A stretch of DNA of 56,440 bases from a virus: positions 1-56,440 of IMG/VR virus record IMGVR_UViG_3300020182_000042. One strand, written 5' to 3'. Each line of letters begins with the position of its first letter. The stretch's first letter is position 1. A model generated the notes under the pieces. It saw only the letters and a list, made by a program, of their open reading frames with translations, was not told where the DNA came from and made no database searches. The translations under genes and the position numbers were made by a program. Below are positions 6,617 to 14,895 of the stretch, one piece after another.

Positions 6617-9600
6617 TGAAAATAAGTAGCTTTGATAAATTATTTGAATATCCTGATTATAATCAAACAGGCACTCAAGCTAAAGCAACTGCTGCAACTA
6701 AAAGTGTAACTGCTCCTGGCAAAAAACCTTCGAACGTTAAACCACCAAGTCCCACTACATCAGGTGTTCCAACTGATGATAAACAAGAGCCTGCAAAGCC
6801 AGTTATAGCAAAAGCCAAAGAGCTGGAAAAGGATTCAGAATTCCCCAGTGAAAAAGGCAACGTAGTAAAAGTTGTGTCACCTATTGGACAAGGATTAAAC
6901 AAAGCAGGTGTAGTAGTACAAGATCAAAAGACAAAAGAATTTTACACGTTAGACCCTGAAGATGATATTGCATTACCACAAGTGGGGGTAGAAGAATCAG
7001 GATCTTTAGATAATATTATTGATAAGAATAAAGAAAGATTTGCCAAGAAAATAGTACGCAAGCAAAACAAGCTCAAGCAATTAATACGTGCTGCTAGATT
7101 CGGTGACACCTACGGCGAAGGGCTATACGAAATCAATTTTAACAACAAAGAATTAATACAGAATGTTTTAGACGCCCCTATACAATGCGGCTTTGAGGCT
7201 GAAACAGTGTGGAACAATATTGAGTCCACTCCAGGCATAGATTTAAACTATGCTGGTTGGTCAGATATTGAAGGATATGTAGAAGAATACGAAGGTGAAC
7301 GTGGTGTAGACAGATTAGTAACAACTTACAAAGAATGGTTAATGGAAGAAAAAGTATTTGATATCCAAGGGGATATGATTGCTTCTGAAGCAAAGGATAG
7401 ATTAGAAGACGAAAACTATATGAATGAGTTTGTTGATTCTGAAATAAACCAAGACGATGTGGAAGATTATAAAGAGGATCTTAAAAGAAATGATCCAGAA
7501 GATTACAAAGAAAAAGCCACAGGTGAGTTTGCCTATGATGAAAGTGCTTGGGGCAGAGAATATGCTGAGACAGTCTATAGTACAGATGACATAATCGAAT
7601 GGCACGAAGAACAAATGCGTGACAATGGCGAATACTGGGACGAAGCCTGGGATGACGCCATGAATCATTTTGATATGGATTATTGGGCAAATGAGGCTTA
7701 TAGTGGTTGGGGTGATGCTTTATATGATCATGACATCTTCTTACCAGGAGTTGGCGAAGAAGAATATGGCTTAGACGAAGTAGCTAGCCAAATGGAAGAC
7801 TGGGCCAGCAACAACAGTCAGAGCAACGATGTACGTCCAGGTGGCTATCACAGTGGAAAACAAGTAGATAATGAGTACTGGCGTGTAGAAGAAGACAGCA
7901 GCATTGAAGGTGACGGCGCTGGTGCAGAAATTATTAGCCCTGTTTATGACACTCCCAGAGAAATGATTCAAGAGATGAACAGCTTGTTTGAATTTCTAAA
8001 AGAGAATAATGTAGACACAAATAGATCAACAGGGTTACATATTACCATGAGCATGTCAGGAGAACCTGCAAGCAAAATGGATCCATTAAAATTAGCAATA
8101 TTACTCAATGACAAGTATGTGTTGAGCCAATTTGGTAGAATGGGAAATTCTTATACTAAAAGCCAATTAGAAAGATTAGAACATACTGTGAGGCGAATGA
8201 ACACAGATGCGGAAAGCAACAAAGACTATGAAGCAAGTTGGGACGAAGTAAAAACTATTCTAAGTCGCAGTATCGATACAAACAAGTTTAATGCTATTAA
8301 CTATAAGGATGCTACAAATGCCGATGGTAATAATTTAGTTGAATTTCGTATCGCAGGTGGCAGTGATTATCTTAGCAAAATGCCAGAAGTTACTAAATCA
8401 GTTCTTCGTTATGCTGCTACACTACAAGCATCACACGATCCAGAACTGTACAAAAAAGATTTTGCAAAAGCATTATATAAACTGGTATCTAAAACATCTG
8501 ATCCTCTTACACCCACTCAGCGTGACGCAACAATTAATTTGCCTGAAACTCCTTTTGTACAAGGTGCCAGAGAAGTATTAAAGAAAACAGGTGACCAACT
8601 AGATGCACTTGAAGAATTGCACAAAGCATATCAACACCTGGAAGCTGGTGATATGCCGCAAGCGCAAACCTCCTTTACTAACTTCATGCGACAAATGTTG
8701 TACAGTGTGTATTATAAATTAGATAATTTTAAAACCTCTACTGGTATTGTGCGTGGTATGCGTGACGGACTCAAGACGTTTGGTTTAGATAGTAATACAT
8801 TGATGCAAAAACTGCAAAATATAAACGTACAAACCAAATTGCAATATTCTGGTGCAAATTTTGATCCAAATAAACTCAGCGGTGAGATGGCAAACACGCT
8901 GAGTAAACTGTTAATGAAAAAAGTCGCTTCACCTGAACCACATCAAGTATTAAAAGTACCTGCAACAAGTGTTGTGTATATCCGCAGAGGATCGTATGCA
9001 GGTCAACGAGATATCAAATCAGCTGTCATAGGTATTAACGATCTAAAAGTAATCGAACCTAAGGATCACAGAGAAGTTTCTCGAGCAGGAGCGGAATTAT
9101 CTTATCCTAGTGTAACTCCTGAGGAAGCAGCAGAACATCAAAAGGTTATTGATGCCTTTAATGCCAAATACGGAATAAAATATTCCCATCCAGGTACTGG
9201 TACGGATCCAAATGGTTGGAATCTTGCTAACAGCACTGATCCAGTGTGGAAAGAAATTGCAGCAAATAACGGAGTAATGGTGGTGAGAGAAAGCAAAGAC
9301 TTTAACAGTTTAAGTTTACAAGAGCAATTAAAAATTGTTAGTAAGATTAGTTTAACAGAATTAAACAAAGTGTGGTATAAAAAAAGAAGTGTAGAGCACA
9401 TTCCTGAAGCTGATCAAGTTAAAGCAACCGAGCGTAAGCCTAAACTAATAAAACCAAACACTGGCCATGAAAGTCCCCATCCTTATGATGGACGATTAGT
9501 TGGTGAGACTGAAACACTTAATCCTCCTAGCATAGAAGTAGGTGACGAAGTTAAAGTAGGCAAGTTTAAAAACAGCAAAGCCACAGTAAAAGGTTTTACT

Positions 9601-11472
9601 AAAGATCAACATGGACAACCTGTGTTAAAAACTAACAAAGGCGACAAACCATTGTACAAGCCACGTGTTAGCAAACTGGAACCTAAAAACGTAAAAGAAG
9701 GTGCTGTACCTGAAACAAATCTAGTGGATGAATACAGACAAATAATGAGCAAACCACTGTTAGGTAGCGATATCAAAGGACAGATGTATGCATATCAGAT
9801 AGTTCCTGATCCTAGCATGATTAAAGAGTTCCGTAATCAGATCGCACATGGTGGTAGAGATGTGGATTTACGTATGGTGTTTAAAGGATTTGCACAATCA
9901 CTGCTACATCCTGATAATAAAAAGAAAGTAGGATTAGATGAAAGTTTATTGCAAGAAGCACCAGCAGAATTACTTGCAGATTTTGAAGACACTCTCACTA
10001 ATTACATTATGTTAAAAACACAAGTAGCAAGAGCTTGTAAAAATCCTAAAACTGCGCCCAAGTGTGATGTACTAAGCACAGAGATGGCCAACTTTGAACA
10101 AAAGTTAAGCAAGATGAGAAATGAAATTGCTAAGTTTACTGCTAAAGCAAGAGACGTTAGTAAAGCAAAAAAAGCAGGCGGACAGGAAACCCTAACCGCA
10201 GTTAGAGAATATAAAAATAAAGTTGATTACTATCTTAATAAGTTAAGCGATAAAATTTCTGGAGGTTTTGAATATATTGTGATGACCGATTCAGGAATAG
10301 AAGAACTAGGACAAACTAGTCAAGCAGCAAAAAGAAAACAACAATCAGAAATAGCAAGCGTTGACCAAATAAAACAAGCACTATTAAAATATTTTGACGA
10401 TCCGGAATTATTTAATGTAAATCCAGATTTTAACAGGAAAGAAGTATTAGCATTCCTACAAGCGGCCGCCGAAGGGAAAATTCTTTCCATGGAAGAAATT
10501 ATGAAAATTGGTACTGATCCTGATTTACCAGAAACAATGACCTTTACTGATATTGTAGCAAAAGCAGCAGAAAATAATAAAAGTAATAAGTTTATACAAT
10601 TTTATAACAAGTTAGTGGATGACGGTATTATGTATCAAACCGTAGCAAACACTACCAGTGGTAATGTTGGTCCTGGAGAACTTGCATTATTGTTATTAGC
10701 TGCTCCTGCCACAAAAGGTGTTCGAGGAGATTTGAACGTGGGCGGTAGAGAAGTAGAAATAAAATCAGGAAGTTATGGTAAAGGCGGCACTGCTGCCGGA
10801 GGCAAATTTAACAGTGACTATATAGTTAAAGGCAATCTAGCAGGAAACAATTTGCGCAAAGGCCTAACCAGTTTCTTTAAAGAGAAATTAGGCAAAAGTT
10901 TTGACATTGAATTTAAAAAATGGATGGAAAAACAAGAAAAGCCAAACACTATTAGTTCTAAATATACTCGTTATAACTTAATACCTAAAAGAATGAACAT
11001 GCCAAGCATAAGTAACGGTTCTATTGCAGAAGTATATAATCCTTTCTTTGCACACATGGGGTTAAACCGAGATCAATATAGAACAGTAGCACGATTGCTA
11101 AGCCAGGCAACTTTTTCAGATGAAGCTAAAAACAAAGGCGGGCACCTAAATGATGTATTTTCTTCTTTAGGCAACGAATTTGATACTAAGAACTGGTACA
11201 GGAAACAAATAGAACAAGTAGGCACTGCTAGTGGTTTAGATGGCGAAAAACTTAAAAAACTAATTTTAGCACTACAGTTTGCTAGTTACCAATTAAACAA
11301 GGGACATGACCAAATACTCTACATAAACAAGACAAATCAAAAGTTAACTAATGTAACAAGTGCAAAAGACCTAATTGACAAATACGAAAAAGGCTTAGTT
11401 GTTACCGCAAAAGACATTAACTTAACAGACACACAACAAACAGCAGCTCATAGCGTAACTGCTGGATTGTAA
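6616..11472 (+). CDS. Giant multidomain head-protein candidate: amidoligase-like plus PD-(D/E)XK-like segments
   Basis: Product of 1618 residues, by far the largest here. It begins MKISSFDKLFE, a targeting-type leader with L-x-E. Residues about 190-600 show the amidoligase (COOH-NH2 ligase) pattern: GFEAE near 192, a Trp-containing strand with DSSIEGDGAGAE before EIISP near 437, GLHITMS near 472, and VEFRIAGG near 574, with a very acidic insert at 220-400. Around residues 960-1015 a small basic KOW-like stretch occurs. Near 1365-1385, GDLNVGGREVEIKSG has the Asp...Glu-x-Lys spacing of PD-(D/E)XK nucleases. The C-terminal 200 residues are helical and unassigned. Such a protein could be packaged and injected to act on host protein or DNA. 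The domain calls are from motifs alone and are moderate. Confidence 0.65.
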   Translation: MKISSFDKLFEYPDYNQTGTQAKATAATKSVTAPGKKPSNVKPPSPTTSGVPTDDKQEPAKPVIAKAKELEKDSEFPSEKGNVVKVVSPIGQGLNKAGVVVQDQKTKEFYTLDPEDDIALPQVGVEESGSLDNIIDKNKERFAKKIVRKQNKLKQLIRAARFGDTYGEGLYEINFNNKELIQNVLDAPIQCGFEAETVWNNIESTPGIDLNYAGWSDIEGYVEEYEGERGVDRLVTTYKEWLMEEKVFDIQGDMIASEAKDRLEDENYMNEFVDSEINQDDVEDYKEDLKRNDPEDYKEKATGEFAYDESAWGREYAETVYSTDDIIEWHEEQMRDNGEYWDEAWDDAMNHFDMDYWANEAYSGWGDALYDHDIFLPGVGEEEYGLDEVASQMEDWASNNSQSNDVRPGGYHSGKQVDNEYWRVEEDSSIEGDGAGAEIISPVYDTPREMIQEMNSLFEFLKENNVDTNRSTGLHITMSMSGEPASKMDPLKLAILLNDKYVLSQFGRMGNSYTKSQLERLEHTVRRMNTDAESNKDYEASWDEVKTILSRSIDTNKFNAINYKDATNADGNNLVEFRIAGGSDYLSKMPEVTKSVLRYAATLQASHDPELYKKDFAKALYKLVSKTSDPLTPTQRDATINLPETPFVQGAREVLKKTGDQLDALEELHKAYQHLEAGDMPQAQTSFTNFMRQMLYSVYYKLDNFKTSTGIVRGMRDGLKTFGLDSNTLMQKLQNINVQTKLQYSGANFDPNKLSGEMANTLSKLLMKKVASPEPHQVLKVPATSVVYIRRGSYAGQRDIKSAVIGINDLKVIEPKDHREVSRAGAELSYPSVTPEEAAEHQKVIDAFNAKYGIKYSHPGTGTDPNGWNLANSTDPVWKEIAANNGVMVVRESKDFNSLSLQEQLKIVSKISLTELNKVWYKKRSVEHIPEADQVKATERKPKLIKPNTGHESPHPYDGRLVGETETLNPPSIEVGDEVKVGKFKNSKATVKGFTKDQHGQPVLKTNKGDKPLYKPRVSKLEPKNVKEGAVPETNLVDEYRQIMSKPLLGSDIKGQMYAYQIVPDPSMIKEFRNQIAHGGRDVDLRMVFKGFAQSLLHPDNKKKVGLDESLLQEAPAELLADFEDTLTNYIMLKTQVARACKNPKTAPKCDVLSTEMANFEQKLSKMRNEIAKFTAKARDVSKAKKAGGQETLTAVREYKNKVDYYLNKLSDKISGGFEYIVMTDSGIEELGQTSQAAKRKQQSEIASVDQIKQALLKYFDDPELFNVNPDFNRKEVLAFLQAAAEGKILSMEEIMKIGTDPDLPETMTFTDIVAKAAENNKSNKFIQFYNKLVDDGIMYQTVANTTSGNVGPGELALLLLAAPATKGVRGDLNVGGREVEIKSGSYGKGGTAAGGKFNSDYIVKGNLAGNNLRKGLTSFFKEKLGKSFDIEFKKWMEKQEKPNTISSKYTRYNLIPKRMNMPSISNGSIAEVYNPFFAHMGLNRDQYRTVARLLSQATFSDEAKNKGGHLNDVFSSLGNEFDTKNWYRKQIEQVGTASGLDGEKLKKLILALQFASYQLNKGHDQILYINKTNQKLTNVTSAKDLIDKYEKGLVVTAKDINLTDTQQTAAHSVTAGL

Positions 11473-11477
11473 TTTGC

Positions 11478-12065
11478 ATGAAGATTTTTGAAGTAGTAAA
11501 CAAAAATTTTTACCACGGTAGTTATGATAAACTAGAACCAGGCACCGTTCTAACTCCTAAAGGAAAAGATTACGAAGCAGCATGGGGTGGCACTGGTTTT
11601 TATGGTGCACTGGAAAAGCACCGACCACCAGAACAGTTAGCACATAAAGAAGGTGTATTTATGGTGGCCAATCCAGATGATGTTGACAACGCCGGCGGCG
11701 CTACAGATTATATTTACGCTGTAGTACCTATGGGAGAGCCACAACGGCATGACATGAATTGGGGTACCGCTATAAGCAGTTTGTTGGATAATGGTGCTAG
11801 ACTAAATGATTCAGAAATAAAATTTGCTGCTGATCAGTACTGGTCAGGAAAACCTCATCCAGACGGCAACAGTGTGTGGGAATTCATTGCACCTAGGGCA
11901 AAAATTGTTAGTGAATTAGCAGAAGGTAACAAAGCACAAAAAGGTATCCCTGCAAACGCTACATTGTCAAAACTAGACAAAATACGTAGTACAACAAAAG
12001 ATCCAGCCAAGCGCAAGCGAGCACATTGGCTTGCTAATATGCGCCGCGGTAGTAATAAGAAATAA
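11478..12065 (+). CDS. Arr-like ADP-ribosyltransferase candidate
   Basis: Product of 195 residues. After a leader-like start (MKIFEVVNK) comes FYHGSYDKLEPGTVLTPKG (residues 12-30), which matches the YHGT...L.pGd.l..g opening of rifampin ADP-ribosyltransferase and related NAD-using folds. Later GVFMVANPDDVDNAGGATDYIYAVVP (about 55-80) resembles the strand pair with the vY.t and YIYeV.P motifs. The C-terminus is basic. T4 packages and injects the ADP-ribosyltransferase Alt to modify host RNA polymerase; this could be a functional analogue, but catalytic assignment is unproven. It follows the giant gene by 5 bp. Confidence 0.5.
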   Translation: MKIFEVVNKNFYHGSYDKLEPGTVLTPKGKDYEAAWGGTGFYGALEKHRPPEQLAHKEGVFMVANPDDVDNAGGATDYIYAVVPMGEPQRHDMNWGTAISSLLDNGARLNDSEIKFAADQYWSGKPHPDGNSVWEFIAPRAKIVSELAEGNKAQKGIPANATLSKLDKIRSTTKDPAKRKRAHWLANMRRGSNKK

Positions 12066-12076
12066 AGGAGTGATAA

Positions 12077-12352
12077 ATGTGGGAAATAGTAGAGAGAATG
12101 TTTGGCGATACACTGTGGATATACACTGCTATTGCTGGTGCCTTGTTGGGGGCAGCTTTTCTTGCGTGGTTTAAAGACACACGCATGGGCCTTTGGGCTA
12201 ACAGAAAATTTGATTCATTTTTAGATTATTTGGCAATACGTTGGGGTTGGACATGGTTACAAGAACCACCTGATGCTTGGCGTCAAAAATATCCTAAAAT
12301 CACAAACAAAATAGACGAGCTAGAAGCACGTATTAAAGAATTAGAAAAATAG
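12077..12352 (+). CDS. Small membrane protein (holin candidate)
   Basis: Product of 91 residues with a strong ribosome site (AAGGAGTG). One clear membrane helix at about 13-32 (TLWIYTAIAGALLGAAFLAW), then Trp-rich amphipathic sequence and a charged helical tail (NKIDELEARIKELEK). Placed just before the lipase gene, so a role in lysis or membrane remodelling is possible. Not assigned to a family. Confidence 0.6.
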   Translation: MWEIVERMFGDTLWIYTAIAGALLGAAFLAWFKDTRMGLWANRKFDSFLDYLAIRWGWTWLQEPPDAWRQKYPKITNKIDELEARIKELEK

Positions 12353-12362
12353 GGAGAACACA

Positions 12363-13133
12363 ATGTCTATCAGTGACATGACATTAGCACAAAGAGCAGC
12401 ACTATTTGCAAAACTAAGCAGTCTTGCATACATGAACAAGTTAAAAAAAGTAGAATATATCCCAGGTGAAAGTTTAGGGTTCAATCAAAATCCTAAATTT
12501 TACGATCATGGCGGTGCTCAGGCATACAAAATGGAAAGCAAAACAGATATTGTTATTGCTTGCAGGGGAACAGAACCAACACAATGGAACGATGTTAAAG
12601 CAGATCTCAGAGCGTTTCCTGTATTAGCAGAAACAGTGGGCCGTGTACACAAAGGCTTTAAAAAAGAAGTTGATGATCTTTGGCCAATGATTAGCGAAGA
12701 CATTAAGAAAGCCAGCAGTAAGAAAAAGTTATGGGTTACTGGGCACAGTTTAGGTGCTGCAATGGCTACAGTTGTCGCTGCCCGGTGTACATTAAAAGAA
12801 GGCTTACACGATGTAGAAGAGTTACACACCTTTGGATCTCCCAGAGTAGGTTGGCGCAAGTATTGCAAGAGTTTGCCTGTAACACATTATCGTTGGAGAA
12901 ACAATAACGACATCGTAACCACAGTGCCTCCTGTCTTTATGGGTTATAAGCATCACGGCACGAGCATGTATATTAATGCCTATGGCAAAGTAAGAGATCT
13001 TACTACTTGGCAGAGAACCAAAGACAAGTTGCGTGGCATAGTAATGGGCCTTAAGTCAGGACGTTTTGACAGCTTCATGGATCACTTAATTCATGACTAT
13101 ATTAAGCATTTAGATGACTGGGCTAAAGAATAA
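12363..13133 (+). CDS. Class 3 lipase
   Basis: Product of 256 residues with the class 3 lipase (alpha/beta hydrolase) pattern: VIACRGTEPTQWNDVKADL near residue 60-80 forms the lid/oxyanion region, GHSLGAAMA near 125-133 is the nucleophile elbow with the catalytic Ser, NNNDIVTTVPP near 179-189 supplies the catalytic Asp, and DHLIHDY near 240-246 supplies the His. No signal peptide. It would hydrolyse acyl esters of lipids. In a phage it could weaken the membrane at lysis, supply fatty acids, or be packaged; it follows a small membrane protein, which favours lysis. Family assignment is firm, role is inferred. Confidence 0.85.
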   Translation: MSISDMTLAQRAALFAKLSSLAYMNKLKKVEYIPGESLGFNQNPKFYDHGGAQAYKMESKTDIVIACRGTEPTQWNDVKADLRAFPVLAETVGRVHKGFKKEVDDLWPMISEDIKKASSKKKLWVTGHSLGAAMATVVAARCTLKEGLHDVEELHTFGSPRVGWRKYCKSLPVTHYRWRNNNDIVTTVPPVFMGYKHHGTSMYINAYGKVRDLTTWQRTKDKLRGIVMGLKSGRFDSFMDHLIHDYIKHLDDWAKE

Positions 13134-13171
13134 AATTAGTTCGATTTCTTACATAAAGTCTGTTTATTGTG

Positions 13172-13179
13172 TATATATA
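13172..13179 (+). promoter_or_regulatory. Late-like promoter TATATATA adjoining a start codon
   Basis: TATATATA followed by exactly five bases and then the ATG at 13185. One mismatch from TATAAATA. Places the predicted transcription start on the A of ATG. Confidence 0.5.
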
Positions 13180-13184
13180 GTGGT

Positions 13185-14015
13185 ATGGACTTAGATTTTA
13201 ATAATATCAAAAACAATGTAATTATGCATGCGGGTGGACGTTGTGGAACTCATAGATTATTAGATTTAATAATATTAAATAATGAGAATTTTAGTATTGT
13301 AGCGCCGTCACTGCCTGACAAGTCAGTTTTCGAAATGTATGTAAACTTGCATAGTCACCATTACGATAATATGGGAAAACTACTGGATGAATATTCTAAT
13401 CCTAATAAACGTATTTTGAAAGAAATCAACCATCAAGGCAAACAATGGATTATAAAAAATCCTGGAAGACAAAATTTTGCATATGATATATCGCAAGAGT
13501 TTACCCTTGAAGATTTTATTCACATAGGACTTTACCGAAAAAACTTAACTGATTGGTTAGTAAGTTTTATAATTTCACTATTAACTGTTAGAGTTAGTAA
13601 TCAACCTAATATGGGATTTCATTATTTAAACCAAAAAATGCTTGATGAGCAAACCGCGTTAGAAAAAAAACTTATAATGGTGTGGAAACTTCCAGCGACA
13701 AAAGATAAAGTAGTAGAATATTCTATGTTATCGCTCGCGATACCTTTATACACACTTTTAACCAATAGTTATCATTATAATATAACTATGATTTCATATG
13801 AGCAAATTTTAAATAACCCTGAAGAGCTGTTTAATAAAACAGACAATATAGCAACATCTGCAGGTACAACTATATTCTCTCCAACTCAGAGATTAATATC
13901 CCCAAAGTTAGAAGAACTTAGGAGTCTTATTATACCAGAGATAAAAGATCTTTTACCGAGACACGCTGATGCAGCAAGTGCTTTAGCACCGCCAGGAATA
14001 GAATTTACTGTATAA
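13185..14015 (+). CDS. Sulfotransferase-like P-loop protein (tentative)
   Basis: Product of 276 residues from the ATG at 13185; a TTG 18 bp upstream overlaps the promoter and is unlikely. Near the N-terminus MHAGGRCGTHRLLDLI resembles the 5'-phosphosulfate loop of sulfotransferases (gRsGTt.l..ll). LYRKNLTDWLVSFI near residue 112-125 resembles the R....d...S 3'-phosphate motif, and MISYEQILNNPEELF near 205 the later yEdl..nP segment. No ribosome site precedes it. A modifier of surface glycans or small molecules is possible; alternatives cannot be excluded. Confidence 0.45.
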   Translation: MDLDFNNIKNNVIMHAGGRCGTHRLLDLIILNNENFSIVAPSLPDKSVFEMYVNLHSHHYDNMGKLLDEYSNPNKRILKEINHQGKQWIIKNPGRQNFAYDISQEFTLEDFIHIGLYRKNLTDWLVSFIISLLTVRVSNQPNMGFHYLNQKMLDEQTALEKKLIMVWKLPATKDKVVEYSMLSLAIPLYTLLTNSYHYNITMISYEQILNNPEELFNKTDNIATSAGTTIFSPTQRLISPKLEELRSLIIPEIKDLLPRHADAASALAPPGIEFTV

Positions 14016-14019
14016 AATA

Positions 14020-14027
14020 GATAAATA
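14020..14027 (+). promoter_or_regulatory. Late promoter GATAAATACT adjoining a start codon
   Basis: GATAAATA, five bases (CTAGT), then ATG at 14033. Best example of a late promoter whose expected start site is the A of the start codon. Confidence 0.75.
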
Positions 14028-14032
14028 CTAGT

Positions 14033-14239
14033 ATGAAAATATCTGAAATCCTCAGTGAAACAACGTCAGCTGGTGCTATTGCCACAGTTGCTCAACCCTT
14101 GGGCAAAATTGTCAAGCGTCCTAATCCCAGTGTGTTTCCTAAAAAGAAAAAGAAAGCTGAAGAAGGCAAAAGCCCTCACAAAAAAGGCACTAAAAAATAT
14201 AACAAGCATATGGCTGCTATACACGCAGGTATGGGTTAA
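14033..14239 (+). CDS. Small basic protein with capsid-targeting-like leader
   Basis: Product of 68 residues starting MKISEILSE then TTSAG, the closest match here to the T4 leader plus a cleavable L-x-E. The mature part is very basic (KKKKKAEEGKSPHKKGTKKYNK). Probably an internal head protein that binds DNA. It appears to be translated from a leaderless late mRNA and its stop overlaps the next start (TAATG). Confidence 0.7.
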   Translation: MKISEILSETTSAGAIATVAQPLGKIVKRPNPSVFPKKKKKAEEGKSPHKKGTKKYNKHMAAIHAGMG

Positions 14240-14460
14240 TGAAAGCAGTTAAGTGTAAAAACGGTGTACTGAGTATTTTAAATAGAGCTGAATCTGCATT
14301 ATTCAATAAAGCTGACATGAACTCTTTCTTAGAGATAAGTAGTTTAACTGAGCAAGAATCACACGTTGCACAAGAAATGTATAAACGTAATGTACTTCGC
14401 AAAGTAAAAAGAGGCGAAAGCATTGGCTACAAAATCCATCCACAAAAAGAAAAACTTTAA
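14239..14460 (+). CDS. Small protein of unknown function
   Basis: Product of 73 residues, not recognised. A short helical, winged-helix-like stretch (SFLEISSLTEQESHVAQEMYKRNVLRK seen at about 28-55 with conserved hydrophobic spacing) ends in a basic tail, so nucleic-acid binding is possible. It overlaps both neighbours, by 1 bp upstream and 38 bp downstream. Confidence 0.6.
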   Translation: MKAVKCKNGVLSILNRAESALFNKADMNSFLEISSLTEQESHVAQEMYKRNVLRKVKRGESIGYKIHPQKEKL

Positions 14461-14842
14461 TAAAAAAGAGCTTGCAAAAAAACTAGATATCCTTGCTGAA
14501 AAGGTAAGCAGCAAGGATATTTATGTTGTAGGCAAGGAAGATATCTTTTACACTGTTATTGATTTTAAAACAAAAAATATTGTGTTTAATGATCTACCAA
14601 CACGAGCAATTGCTAATAAACTTTGCACACGTCTTAATTCTAAGAAATTACCTAAGTCATTTAGAAAAGATATATATTTACATTTAAAAGACTATCACAA
14701 ATTACTCACAGATACATATTTTTATAAGCATACTATCATTAATACCACAAATGAAATTAGCATGTTTACTGCTACTAGTAGACTAGACCTCGCAAATGCT
14801 CGAATGAAAGCGCTAGTAATTAAAATTCTAAGTATGTGCTAA
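14423..14842 (+). CDS. Lys-rich protein of unknown function
   Basis: Product of 139 residues; N-terminal 30 residues dense in Lys, then mixed helical sequence. Not recognised. The 38-bp overlap with the preceding gene is long for this window, so the start could lie a little downstream, but no better ATG with a ribosome site is seen. Last gene before a new late promoter. Confidence 0.6.
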   Translation: MATKSIHKKKNFNKKELAKKLDILAEKVSSKDIYVVGKEDIFYTVIDFKTKNIVFNDLPTRAIANKLCTRLNSKKLPKSFRKDIYLHLKDYHKLLTDTYFYKHTIINTTNEISMFTATSRLDLANARMKALVIKILSMC

Positions 14843-14854
14843 ACAGCTAATTAT

Positions 14855-14862
14855 GATAAATA
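14855..14862 (+). promoter_or_regulatory. Late promoter GATAAATA
   Basis: GATAAATA 33 bp before the ATG at 14896; AGGAAG lies 6 nt before that ATG. A nearer ATG at 14870 is in another frame and lacks a ribosome site. Confidence 0.7.
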
Positions 14863-14895
14863 AGTGTATATGAAATTTAGCATTAGGAAGAAACT

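Noticed and set aside
13167-13185. TTG start for the sulfotransferase-like gene
   Set aside because: The extra codons are the promoter element itself (TATATATA); the ATG at 13185 fits the spacing seen at other late genes.
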